This document shows, in pieces, positions 26,307-33,917 of a DNA stretch of 64,000 nucleotides. The translations under genes and the position numbers were made by a program. Every line of letters begins with the position of its first letter. Position 1 is the stretch's first letter. The notes under the pieces are model-generated. The model did no database searches, had not been told where the DNA came from, and worked only from the letters and a program-made list of their open reading frames with translations. The DNA lies in the NCBI GenBank assembly GCA_017302575.1, contig JAFLDD010000001.1, positions 124,001 to 188,000 on the forward strand, in the 5' to 3' direction. This stretch comes from Alphaproteobacteria bacterium (GTDB lineage Bacteria; Pseudomonadota; Alphaproteobacteria; Rickettsiales; UBA3002).

Positions 26307-26333
26307 GCCCGCCCCTTTATGAAAGGGGCGGGC
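26307..26333 (-). other. Strong intercistronic stem-loop between pilin genes
   Basis: GCCCGCCCCTTT-ATG-AAAGGGGCGGGC is a perfect 12-bp stem with a 3-nt loop. No T-tract follows on the minus strand. Located just after the first pilin gene, it could act as a partial terminator or as an RNA-stabilising element, giving more mRNA for the first pilin than the second. Confidence 0.65.
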
Positions 26334-26347
26334 AGGCATTAGGCAGA

Positions 26348-26521
26348 TTATGAGCCTTTCGCGAGCTCGTCTGCTACGTTGGTAAAGGTGCCTTCAAGGT
26401 TGTCACCAATCTGAGTCATAGCAACGATTGCAGCTACTGCAATCAATGCAGCGATCAGACCGTATTCAATTGCGGTCGCGCCTGATTGGTTCTGTGCGAA
26501 AGAACGGAAGAATTTTAACAT
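26348..26521 (-). CDS. Flp-type major pilin
   Basis: A 57-residue Flp pilin: leader MLKFFRSFAQNQSG, then ATAIEYGLIAALIAVAAIVAM, the canonical G-ATAIEYGLIA prepilin signature, and a polar C-terminus ending AKGS. AAGGGAG precedes the ATG. It is closer than the second copy to the consensus of alphaproteobacterial PilA and is first in the operon, so it is the likely major pilin. It is driven by the promoter at 26583-26611. Confidence 0.92.
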   Translation of the reverse strand: MLKFFRSFAQNQSGATAIEYGLIAALIAVAAIVAMTQIGDNLEGTFTNVADELAKGS

Positions 26522-26582
26522 AAGTAGGCTCCCTTAAGAGATAGTCCTTGCGGACGGTTACGCTGATATGCCAGCTACGAAC

Positions 26583-26611
26583 CTTATAGCAAAATCAGGG
26601 GCGACTTGCAA
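26583..26611 (-). promoter_or_regulatory. Pilin operon promoter
   Basis: On the minus strand TTGCAA (26611-26606), a 17-nt spacer and TATAAG (26588-26583) form a good sigma70-like promoter about 60 nt upstream of the first pilin ATG at 26521. Confidence 0.6.
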
Positions 26612-26649
26612 ACAAATAGAATCTAAAATAACTATAAAATACAATATAT

Positions 26650-27186
26650 TTAGGGTTGTTGCGCTCGTGTAACAGCACCTTGAATTTGTGGCAGTTTCCA
26701 ATGGGTTTGCAGTAGTGTGAGGCCTTCGATTATGCGCTGATATTCATCTAATATCGCCGTGCGCAAATCAGATTTTTTTAGCAAAGCCTCGCGGTAGGCT
26801 GCATTGAGGAATCGTGGTCGCTCATTAAAGATAGCGAGCGATGCGACAGGAGCATAGCATGCGCGCGCATGTAGCATGGTAACTGCATCGGCGAATTCGG
26901 CTTCACGCGCGCTACGCCATGTGGGATCATCGGGGCGAATGGTGGCGCCATCATAAAGCGTGCGCAGCGTTGAGCTAATGCTTGGTGCGCCATAACGCAG
27001 TGTATAGAGCCAACGTAAATGTAAGCCACACCAATGTTGCTCCTCGCTGATGATATTTTTTTGCAAGCAAAGATCAATTGCCTCATCCGTGACGCCATGG
27101 GCGCGCTTAAATTGTAATTCTGGTGTGCCCATATCGGTTGCTGGGCGCTCCGTTTTGGGGCGCCCTCGCTTCGTGGTAAATGCCAT
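26650..27186 (-). CDS. Hypothetical protein of the GTA neighbourhood
   Basis: A 178-residue soluble protein with a basic start (MAFTTKRGRPKTERP), then ATDMGTPELQFKRAHG and QHWCGLHLRWLYTLRYGAPS. The middle and C-terminus are helical. It looks like a conserved alphaproteobacterial protein rather than a random ORF, but I cannot assign a function. The ATG lies 1 nt after an out-of-frame TAG (27188-27190) that would close the upstream gene in another frame. The two are probably an operon. See the overlap note for the next entry. Confidence 0.65.
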   Translation of the reverse strand: MAFTTKRGRPKTERPATDMGTPELQFKRAHGVTDEAIDLCLQKNIISEEQHWCGLHLRWLYTLRYGAPSISSTLRTLYDGATIRPDDPTWRSAREAEFADAVTMLHARACYAPVASLAIFNERPRFLNAAYREALLKKSDLRTAILDEYQRIIEGLTLLQTHWKLPQIQGAVTRAQQP

Positions 27187-27545
27187 ACTAACCTGCCGTC
27201 AGTTCGAGTTGGCGCGCGCTGTTTACTGCGCCAGCCTTCGCCTGCGGGTAAGCGCCAACGGCAATTGCGGCCTATTGCTTCAATTGCTTTACGGCGAACA
27301 TAAGATGGGTCGAGTCCTGCATTGTCGCAGACATATTCGAAATCGGGTGAGTCATTCAGTAACCATGCAATTGCATCACGCTTGGCACGCCCCGCATCAT
27401 CTTTATGCGAGTTGCTTGCTGCATCCATTAACGCTTGGGTGATAACCGCCTTCCATAAGGATGGTTCGTGATCTGAAAAAGGAAGTGACGGCGAATAATC
27501 CATTGCCGAATGCGGAACATGCGAAAGCGAATCGAATGCAAACAT
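26778..27545 (-). CDS. Hypothetical protein, probably frameshifted at its C-terminus
   Basis: The ATG at 27545 is preceded by AAGGAGG, a near-perfect ribosome site. The first about 105 residues (ending FEYVCDNAGLDPSYVRRKAIEAIGRNCRWRLPAG, quoted in part) look like a conserved small helical protein. After that the frame runs without stop across 409 nt of the next gene and gives low-quality sequence. In the adjacent frame a TAG occurs at 27190-27188, just before the next ATG. I think the natural product ended there and a 1-nt indel near 27230 has shifted the frame. Confidence 0.5.
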   Translation of the reverse strand: MFAFDSLSHVPHSAMDYSPSLPFSDHEPSLWKAVITQALMDAASNSHKDDAGRAKRDAIAWLLNDSPDFEYVCDNAGLDPSYVRRKAIEAIGRNCRWRLPAGEGWRSKQRAPTRTDGRLVWHLPRSEGAPKRSAQQPIWAHQNYNLSAPMASRMRQLIFACKKISSARSNIGVAYIYVGSIHCVMAHQALAQRCARFMMAPPFAPMIPHGVARVKPNSPMQLPCYMRAHAMLLSHRSLSLMSDHDSSMQPTARLC

Positions 27546-27868
27546 AATGCCTCCTTGGGGTGGTAAGTGACGTGAATAAATGGATGTTGGCGTCCCAAGA
27601 GTGGGCCGCAGAGCAGAAGCCTGTGAAGTCAATAATTCCACGATATGCCTTGCCGAGTTGTGTATGTTCTTACGACATACAATTGATGGTTGTATTTAAC
27701 CAATGTTTACTCAACCAGAAATAGGAAAAATTTTGCTTTCAGGGACTTCCAGATGTTATTCAGCTAATCTAGAATCAATAATATAGTCTGCCTTCACAGG
27801 TAATCCCCAGCTTATCCACCGTATGGCCCACATGCACTTTTCAGGAAGTGGCATTGTTGAAAGGTATT
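27546..27868. other. Intergenic region with 7-bp inverted repeat
   Basis: This 323-nt gene-free stretch separates divergent genes. It contains TGTATGT (27661-27667) and ACATACA (27675-27681), a perfect inverted repeat with a 7-nt spacer, which is a likely operator for an unknown dimeric regulator. TTAACCAATG lies shortly downstream. TAGAAT at about 27771 could be a -10. I see no RNA gene. Confidence 0.4.
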
Positions 27869-28240
27869 ATGGCACCTCGAAAATCTACCAGAAAGACGCC
27901 TACTAAGAAAATCACGAGCCGCAAAAAAACTATGCAGCCTTCGCCCGAAATGGAGGAGGTATGGCAGAGCACACGTAAGTCGGTGAAAGCGCTTTTGGAA
28001 ACACTAGCAAAAGGTATCGACTCGCCCGCGACGATGCCTGAACATTGGGAGCGCTTGTTTGGTACGAAGGACTCGGCGGTTGCGAATTTACAAAAGCTAG
28101 TCGCGCTGCTGATTGAGTTACGGCAGCACTTTCACGATGCGCCCGAGGCTGATGTAGCAGACATAACGCGTATTGAAGCGCATGAGCTTGAGATGCTGGA
28201 AGCGTGGTTAGAAAAGCAAAAACCTACTGAAGGTGCTTAG
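27869..28240 (+). CDS. Hypothetical protein with basic N-terminus
   Basis: A 123-residue protein. The ATG at 27869 follows AAAGG and is preferred over a GTG at 27848. The first 28 residues are almost all Lys, Arg, Thr and Ser (APRKSTRKTPTKKITSRKK), suitable for nucleic-acid contact. The rest is helical (MEEVWQSTRKSVKALLETLAKG onward). It lies about 2 kb before the large terminase gene. A small-terminase role is possible from size, basic region and position, but I see no helix-turn-helix and give it low weight. Confidence 0.55.
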   Translation: MAPRKSTRKTPTKKITSRKKTMQPSPEMEEVWQSTRKSVKALLETLAKGIDSPATMPEHWERLFGTKDSAVANLQKLVALLIELRQHFHDAPEADVADITRIEAHELEMLEAWLEKQKPTEGA

Positions 28241-28961
28241 GGAAATTTAGGTTTTGTGTGGGGATAGTATCAAACGCTTGCGAGGCTTCTGTTTCGCGGA
28301 AGCGCTTTGCTTTGAGCTTATAGCGTTTCCAGAGTGAACTCTTCTCGTCGATGTGAGAAGCGAGTGTTTCAATCGGCATGTGGTGCTCATGGAGTTGACG
28401 TGCATATTGCAGCATTTCAGCAAACATTTGAAGTAATGGCCCAACACGATATTCGCGGAATGTAGAAGCGCTAATGACTAGCGTTACCGCATTATCGAGT
28501 GCGTGTAGCCACGCCTCTGGAAGCGGGTGAACATGGGTATGAGCTTCGCGCATGGCACGCCACCTGCGGTCTAGAAGACTGGCGCGGTGGGTGGTGGCAT
28601 CATCGAATGCGCCAATCAACATGAGAGGTTCGTAACGTGCACGCTCTAGTGCGGCCTCGAGCACAAAGCTGCGCAGAAGCGGCGCGTTGGTGGCAAACTC
28701 TGCTTCCAGGCATTTAACGGCTTCGATTTCACGCAACTGCTTTTCTGCGTCGATATCGGCAGCATGGGTGACCATCTCGGAAATCAAATCCATGACTTTG
28801 AAGGCAGGCATGTATTTTACATCTGGGTGTTCAAGAATGCCGTGCGCGTGCTTGCGGACGAGTTCTGTTAGCTTCTTGCGATGAGGACCATGTAGTGGGT
28901 GCAACTCGAAGAAATGCGCGAGTAAGGTTTCAAAGTCATACGCATTGGGCCATGGCTGCAT
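28224..28961 (-). CDS. Hypothetical helical protein
   Basis: A 245-residue soluble protein, predicted almost all-helical, with many His and Glu residues and no membrane segment (for example LLAHFFELHPLHGPHRKKLTEL, in part). No family recognised. A good promoter ends 6 nt before its ATG, so the transcript is probably leaderless. Its 3' end overlaps the convergent 27869-28240 gene by 17 nt. It lies on the opposite strand from the GTA genes. Confidence 0.6.
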   Translation of the reverse strand: MQPWPNAYDFETLLAHFFELHPLHGPHRKKLTELVRKHAHGILEHPDVKYMPAFKVMDLISEMVTHAADIDAEKQLREIEAVKCLEAEFATNAPLLRSFVLEAALERARYEPLMLIGAFDDATTHRASLLDRRWRAMREAHTHVHPLPEAWLHALDNAVTLVISASTFREYRVGPLLQMFAEMLQYARQLHEHHMPIETLASHIDEKSSLWKRYKLKAKRFRETEASQAFDTIPTQNLNFPKHLQ

Positions 28962-28967
28962 GTGCTA

Positions 28968-28996
28968 ATTCTATCACGCTGGGGGAATAAATTCAA
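28968..28996 (-). promoter_or_regulatory. Promoter of a probable leaderless mRNA
   Basis: On the minus strand TTGAAT (28996-28991), a 17-nt spacer and TAGAAT (28973-28968) form a promoter. Exactly 6 nt separate the -10 from the ATG at 28961, so transcription should begin at or within 1-2 nt of the start codon. Confidence 0.55.
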
Positions 28997-29014
28997 ACAA
29001 GGATACGCAGATTA

Positions 29015-29287
29015 TTAGACTTCAAATCCGTATTTTTCTTTGAGAAAGTCCTTGATTTCTTGGTTGGGCTCCTCGCCGTAGCAGGAGGCAATAACCTTAC
29101 CGTAATCTTCAAGATCAATGATGCCATCACCCTCGATCGATTTCAGGAATGCCTGCTCGCGAGGAGCTTCGACCAGCACGAAATAATAGGCCCAGCGACC
29201 TGTGGTGTCTTTCGCCTTTAGCTTATGAATTAAATGACCTTTTTTGGCGATAATCTGGTCAACGAATGTTCGTTTCGTATCGGTCAT
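29015..29287 (-). CDS. Small protein paralogous to the 37838-38191 product
   Basis: A 90-residue cytosolic protein. It shares with the 117-residue protein at 37838 the pattern of a beta-strand pair around WAYYFVLVEA, a DxEDYGK/xPEEYGI element, then EPNQEIKDFLKEKYGF (EPTDEVKARMETEYGF in the paralog). The paired copies on either side of the GTA head genes point to a small family of unknown function. AGAAGG precedes the ATG. Confidence 0.65.
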   Translation of the reverse strand: MTDTKRTFVDQIIAKKGHLIHKLKAKDTTGRWAYYFVLVEAPREQAFLKSIEGDGIIDLEDYGKVIASCYGEEPNQEIKDFLKEKYGFEV

Positions 29288-29373
29288 CGGCCTTCTGTCT
29301 CTCGTATTCTAATTTTCAATGAGTGTAGTGATAAGTTCTTCATATTTCAAGCACATTAGCATGTTCAACGCGA

Positions 29374-30171
29374 TTAGCCCGTTCCCATCTGGGCGCGGCC
29401 ATGGCCACCAACGATGGATTGGTGACGACTTTCAATCTTAGCGACGGGGGTAATGCCTGTCTCTGGCGCATATTGTTCGTTGAATGGATAAATGTGCATC
29501 CGCCCGTCATGGCGAAGGCTCAACCCGCGTAATTTTTTACTTAGGCTGCGTTTGAGATCACCCGTCTTTCCACCTTTGCTCATGGCGTCTTTGTCGGGCG
29601 CTTTCTGAACATTGAGTGACTCTTTGGCGAATTCACGCGCTAGACGCTCGGCTTCTTGCTGGGCACGAAATAGTTCATCTGGCGGGATGAACAAGAATGC
29701 TTGTGGCGGTAATATAGCAGCGAGTGCTTCGCGTGCTGCTGCTTGCGCTGCCTCGATGACTTCTTTGGTTGCGTCGAGTTCGGCTTCGAATTCAGTTTTT
29801 AGACCACGCTCAAATGCGGCTTGCAAATTGAAGAAGCCACGATTGCGTACCTCAGAAATACTGGTGTTGCCGCCTAGTTGAATACTGCGAGTAGTGGTTG
29901 AACCTGAGCCGTCGCTAGACGAATTAGTGGTCTTGCTATCAAGGGTGAGTTGGCCCAACTCGCTCCACTCCGTGCGCTCGGCCCAGTTTTTTTGCGTCAG
30001 TTTTTCTTCGGCGCGTTTGATGGCGCTATCATCACCCGTGATAGGCACAACGAGTTCGCGCGAGATGGCGAACATCTCCTCGACAATGTCTTCATTGTCG
30101 CGCGGCAGCCCATGTTTAGGGCGCTCGGTCGGCGCAACATGGCGTGGGTCAGTGATGGGGGTGCGTGTCAT
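29374..30171 (-). CDS. Unknown protein under a Pho-like promoter
   Basis: A 265-residue protein without signal peptide or clear membrane helix. The N-terminus is Pro/Arg-rich. Residues about 85-110 are Ser/Thr/Gly-rich. Residues about 115-185 are a long Ala/Glu-rich helix suited to coiled-coil formation (EAELDATKEVIEAAQAAAREA, in part). The C-terminus is basic. No family is recognised. Its promoter has the 11-bp repeat box found at other unknown genes here, with TATAAT 6 nt before the ATG. Confidence 0.6.
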   Translation of the reverse strand: MTRTPITDPRHVAPTERPKHGLPRDNEDIVEEMFAISRELVVPITGDDSAIKRAEEKLTQKNWAERTEWSELGQLTLDSKTTNSSSDGSGSTTTRSIQLGGNTSISEVRNRGFFNLQAAFERGLKTEFEAELDATKEVIEAAQAAAREALAAILPPQAFLFIPPDELFRAQQEAERLAREFAKESLNVQKAPDKDAMSKGGKTGDLKRSLSKKLRGLSLRHDGRMHIYPFNEQYAPETGITPVAKIESRHQSIVGGHGRAQMGTG

Positions 30172-30177
30172 GAGGGC

Positions 30178-30222
30178 ATTATAATCAGGGTTTTTAGGGA
30201 TAATATGACGTTTTTATGACAA
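30178..30222 (-). promoter_or_regulatory. Pho-like box and -10, gene at 30171
   Basis: Minus strand: TTGTCAT-AAAA-ACGTCAT (30222-30205), a 21-nt gap, then TATAAT (30183-30178). The gap equals one more 11-bp repeat plus the 10 nt found between box and -10 in E. coli Pho promoters. The ATG at 30171 follows the -10 after 6 nt, so the mRNA is probably leaderless. The box overlaps the start of the divergent terminase gene. Confidence 0.7.
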
Positions 30223-31112
30223 TTCACGTTTCACAGAAATTGTTGCGCCTTGCCGCACGTAGCGATTTTAGCAGCTTCTTGCGGATGGTTATAGCCACCG
30301 TATCGCCTGCTGCACGTTACCAGCATAATTGGCATATTGATGCAATTGCTGCTCACCTAGATGCCTGTGCGCGGGGCGAGATACGACGCCTGATTATCAA
30401 TATGCCGCCACGTATGCTGAAATCGATTACGGTGTCGGTTGCTTGGCCGGCTTGGTTATTAGGGCAAGATGCGCGCACGCGACTCATGGTGGCAAGTTAT
30501 GCGCAATCGCCAAGCATTAAGCACTCGACGGATTGTAGATTAGTGATGCAGTCCGCGTGGTATCGCGCGATATTCCCGCACACAGAACTTGCCTATGATC
30601 AAAATGAAAAAGACAAGTTTGTAACTACGCGGCGTGGGCACCGCATTGCTACGTCGGTCGGTGGCGCGGCGACGGGGGAGGGTGGAAATATCCTGATTGT
30701 GGATGACCCGCTAAACCCGTTGCAAGCACAGCAACGCACCATGCGTGAAGCGGCAAACCAGTGGTTTGATCACACATTTGCAAGCCGTCTTGATGATAAA
30801 AAGCGCGGTGCGATTGTGGTGGTGATGCAGCGCCTGCATGCGGAAGATTTGAGTGGGTATCTCATGCAAAGAGGGGGATGGGAAGTGCTGTCGTTACCAG
30901 CTATCTCGACGGCGCGAACTACCATCACCTGTGGGCGTTTTACAAAAACGCGTGAGGTTGGCGAGGTGCTGCATGCCGCGCGAGAAGATGCCGAAATGTT
31001 GGAGCAGGTAAAATGCGAATTAGGCAGTGCGAACTTCAATGCGCAATATCAGCAAGCACCTGTTGGTGAAGATGATGGTATGATTAAGCTAGCATGGTTT
31101 GCTAGGTTTTAG
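30216..31112 (+). CDS. Terminase large subunit, ATPase half (split gene)
   Basis: 298 residues corresponding to the N-terminal ATPase of the GTA/phage large terminase. The Walker A variant is NMPPRMLKS (residues about 63-71) and Walker B is ILIVDDPL, with the coupling and linker region up to GEDDGMIKLAWFARF. The frame then meets a TAG. The nuclease half resumes at 32832. An antiparallel gene fills the gap. The product could still hydrolyse ATP, but packaging would need the second half in trans. The ATG overlaps the Pho-like box of the divergent gene and lacks an obvious ribosome site. Confidence 0.85.
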   Translation: MTIHVSQKLLRLAARSDFSSFLRMVIATVSPAARYQHNWHIDAIAAHLDACARGEIRRLIINMPPRMLKSITVSVAWPAWLLGQDARTRLMVASYAQSPSIKHSTDCRLVMQSAWYRAIFPHTELAYDQNEKDKFVTTRRGHRIATSVGGAATGEGGNILIVDDPLNPLQAQQRTMREAANQWFDHTFASRLDDKKRGAIVVVMQRLHAEDLSGYLMQRGGWEVLSLPAISTARTTITCGRFTKTREVGEVLHAAREDAEMLEQVKCELGSANFNAQYQQAPVGEDDGMIKLAWFARF

Positions 31113-32680
31113 CGGCGGCGTGGTGCGGTATCGTTATTGTATACAATGTCATCTGCTCTGCTAACGACTTCTGCACGAGAAAGAGGCGTCACTATGGCGA
31201 TTCTTTCCCCATCAGGACCTTGGTACATTTGAATCTCAATATTACGTGCGGGTATTGCAGAACTTCTGTCGATGATTCCACCAGGATTCTGGCGATAGAA
31301 TTGTTCGAAGGCTCGCATTAATGCGGTTTCAGTATCGCTACCACTATTTTCTCGCGTGATAGGAGCTCCAAACTCATTGACTAATGCTCCGCCAGCGCCT
31401 GTATCTGTATAAAGCCAGTGATCATTATTGACGGTTACATTTCCATAATCTGAGACTGCTGGAATAATATCGGATAGCACAAATGCATCGCCTACTGGGG
31501 TTGATCCTTGTGGCAATGTCTCATCAATGGTGATGATATTGACATTACGCTCGGCAAATACTCGTCCAATAACTGCGAGATGTTCTTGATAGCCTGCTGT
31601 TTGCGGCGGCATGCCATGTATATTTTCAAGGAGGTCATTCACTAACGCTCTGCTTCGTGTGTCTAATGTAGGTGCGGTAGTAACTGTTGGATCTGTCTGG
31701 CTTACAACAAACGGTTGTGCCGTTGATGTTGGTGGTAAGCGAGGTGATGTTGGTGGTACGCGATCTTGGGGTGCTTGAGCAGTAATGGTGGGAGGAGGCG
31801 ATGGGCGCTGTGTTCCATCCCAGACGGCGATATTACTAGGCAGCGTTGCAACAGTAATTCCTTGGTTTAAAGGTGAATTTGGATCACGCATCAAGTTGTC
31901 AGAGAATTCACGGATTTGGCGGTTAAATTCGGCACGTGATAATGTACCGTTCTCTCGGCCCTGATAGAGTTCTCTAAAGCGATTATACGCACTGAGCCAG
32001 TGACGATCTAATTCTGGATCTAATCCTGGATTATCGATGCTTAGGTTAGGCGGCCATGGAAATTCAAATGCTCGTCTAAACAGACCGTAAGCACGTTCCC
32101 CAGCTTCGCCGTCAGAGACAAAATGTGATTCTTGCATCATTTTAGCGACACGTAATCGCCCATATAAACGCGACAATGCTTGTCTATCAATTGGCGCTGC
32201 TCCGTCCACTGTAGTTCTATTCGCGCCTGAGGCTAGAAAGCCATTTGCTAAATCCACCGCATCACCCATTGAAATTCCGCGAATGTCGAGGTTTCTATCC
32301 AGCAAGGGGTCGGCATGACGTGGCACAGTGCCAGTCGCATACAGCATTGACCATTTTGCCGAACCAACACCACGATGGTAGGCAATTTCTGTCATGTATT
32401 GTTCAATGTAGTTGCTGTTTAGCTCTGTTAGCCCAGCATCTACGAAATATGTTTGATAGGTTATTTCAGGGAAGTATACAGATCGAAAATCACTTGCTGA
32501 TATGCCGGTGAATCTTCCACCACCGCTAGCATTTCTGTTTTGCCATATTGTTGTAAGGTCTGATGCGGCCTCCGCTCTTGTGATATCCCTCTGGCGGCCT
32601 GTCGCTGGATCTCGAGCTAGATTATGTTCGTTGACCCACTCCATCCATGTTTGTGCAGTGATGCCGTGTAGTGCGGGCAA
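31109..32680 (-). CDS. Antiparallel gene inside terL, GH108-lysin-like N-terminus
   Basis: A 523-residue protein with a TTG start; the same frame is open upstream to about 32733 without ATG. The beginning, HGITAQTWMEWV followed by DITRAEAASDLTTIW and an A-Y-H-R-G-V-G-S-A segment, resembles the muramidase domain of GH108 endolysins (GIT.xTW, ITRxEA, N.G.xxA). The expected catalytic Glu segment that should precede it is absent. The middle is a Pro/Thr-rich linker (about residues 290-335). The C-terminus is unknown. Base composition is more AT-rich than in neighbours. It lies exactly between the two halves of terL. Confidence 0.6.
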   Translation of the reverse strand: MPALHGITAQTWMEWVNEHNLARDPATGRQRDITRAEAASDLTTIWQNRNASGGGRFTGISASDFRSVYFPEITYQTYFVDAGLTELNSNYIEQYMTEIAYHRGVGSAKWSMLYATGTVPRHADPLLDRNLDIRGISMGDAVDLANGFLASGANRTTVDGAAPIDRQALSRLYGRLRVAKMMQESHFVSDGEAGERAYGLFRRAFEFPWPPNLSIDNPGLDPELDRHWLSAYNRFRELYQGRENGTLSRAEFNRQIREFSDNLMRDPNSPLNQGITVATLPSNIAVWDGTQRPSPPPTITAQAPQDRVPPTSPRLPPTSTAQPFVVSQTDPTVTTAPTLDTRSRALVNDLLENIHGMPPQTAGYQEHLAVIGRVFAERNVNIITIDETLPQGSTPVGDAFVLSDIIPAVSDYGNVTVNNDHWLYTDTGAGGALVNEFGAPITRENSGSDTETALMRAFEQFYRQNPGGIIDRSSAIPARNIEIQMYQGPDGERIAIVTPLSRAEVVSRADDIVYNNDTAPRRR

Positions 32681-32831
32681 ACCATCTCTGTCACGTTCGG
32701 AGTAATTACCCCTCGGACGCCAAGATGTTTTCTATTGTTGCTAGAATATGCGCTGGTACTACCATAAATCCTCTATATTTTTTCTTATCCTGCCAGCCAC
32801 CTCTTAAAAAAACCTTAATTTGAGGCACATA

Positions 32832-33326
32832 ATGTCTGAAATCGTACAATCTTGGGATACGGCGATTAAGGCTGGGCAGGGCAATGATGCTAGTGCCTGC
32901 GCCACTTTCCGTGAGAAAAATGGCATTCATTATCTTTTGGATATGCGGGTAGTGCGGCTGGAATATCCTGCCTTAAAGCGGCTCATTATCAGCCATGCCG
33001 AGCAGTTTTTACCAGAAGTTATCTTGGTAGAAGATAAGGCCAGTGGTCAGTCGCTTGTTCAGGATTTGCGCGTGGAAACCCATTGGCCAGTGCTGGCGAT
33101 TCAGCCTAAAGGGGACAAGATTGCACGACTTGCGCGGGTCAGTGCGATGATTGAGGCAGGTAAGGTTGCGCTACCACACCATGCGGCGTGGCTGGCGGAT
33201 TTTGAGCGTGAAATCACCGCATTTCCCAACGTGCCGCATGATGATCAGGTGGATGCTTTTAGTCAGTACCTAAACTGGGTACGCGACAAGCATATGCAAG
33301 GAGATGTGCGGATTCGCAGTTTGTAG
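32832..33326 (+). CDS. Terminase large subunit, nuclease half (split gene)
   Basis: 164 residues matching the C-terminal RNase H-like nuclease of large terminases: acidic residues in SWDTAIKAG, ILVEDKASGQSLVQDL, and PHDDQVDAF. The ATG at 32832 follows GAGG with good spacing, so the half could be translated on its own, although TTG at 32820 is also possible. About 10-15 residues that normally join ATPase and nuclease are missing. All nuclease acidic residues are retained, which hints that the split enzyme may still work. Confidence 0.82.
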   Translation: MSEIVQSWDTAIKAGQGNDASACATFREKNGIHYLLDMRVVRLEYPALKRLIISHAEQFLPEVILVEDKASGQSLVQDLRVETHWPVLAIQPKGDKIARLARVSAMIEAGKVALPHHAAWLADFEREITAFPNVPHDDQVDAFSQYLNWVRDKHMQGDVRIRSL

Positions 33327-33336
33327 GTTATTGAAA

Positions 33337-33382
33337 TCGTCACATAATGTTCACATTTCAGGGCACTAAATGTTGCTAGAAT
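33337..33382 (+). promoter_or_regulatory. Pho-like box and -10, gene at 33414
   Basis: TCGTCAC-ATAA-TGTTCAC (33337-33354), a 22-nt gap, and TAGAAT (33377-33382). A degenerate third repeat (GGGCACTAAAT) fills part of the gap. The start codon is 31 nt further on with GCGAAGG as ribosome site. Confidence 0.6.
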
Positions 33383-33413
33383 CCAAAGTGGAATCATCTG
33401 ATTAGCGAAGGCT

Positions 33414-33818
33414 ATGGCAGAACTGAAAGAACATGAGGTTAAGACGAAGGCGATTCATCGTGACCCAGCATTTGCTCGGCCGGACGCGTCGGTGCTTATC
33501 AGCACAGCTCTGTTTGCACTGGTTGGCGCATTCATCGGGCGGCAGGTAGGCAAGTTCGGTGAGATGAATAGCGATATGGGTTATCGCGGTCTTAGTTCAT
33601 TGCTTGGAATGGTATTGGGTGGCGTGTTTTTTGGCGGCGTGGCCAGCTATTCCTCCATGCGCGCGCAGGTAAAAGAAAAAATGAAATCGGAGCAAGGGCG
33701 CATTCCTATTGATGCTGATTTCTCTGCGCCACATGTAACTCATTCTCCCCACACACGTGCACAGCATGTAGAGCATCAGGGGCCTGTGAAAACGGCGTCA
33801 CTTGATAAAGCCGTGTAA
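33414..33818 (+). CDS. Small membrane protein of the Pho-like regulon
   Basis: A 134-residue protein with two hydrophobic helices (about residues 26-43 and 58-76; the second starts LSSLLGMVLGGVFFGG), a basic cytosolic loop, and a His-rich tail (HVTHSPHTRAQHVEHQ). No recognised family. It lies between terL and the portal gene, where RcGTA has no equivalent, so it is an insertion into the GTA order. It has its own promoter of the shared type. Confidence 0.6.
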   Translation: MAELKEHEVKTKAIHRDPAFARPDASVLISTALFALVGAFIGRQVGKFGEMNSDMGYRGLSSLLGMVLGGVFFGGVASYSSMRAQVKEKMKSEQGRIPIDADFSAPHVTHSPHTRAQHVEHQGPVKTASLDKAV

Positions 33819-33917
33819 TTTTTTGCGACACACCCCCTTCCGGATCATTTCATCGTCGCGTACAAACAAAATATAGACTGAGATTTCTGTATCTCCCCCC
33901 ATTCAAATGTAGGTGTT

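Noticed and set aside
32706..32930. Minus-strand ORF between the terL halves
   Set aside because: Most of it is antisense to the well-supported terminase nuclease half and no ribosome site is seen.
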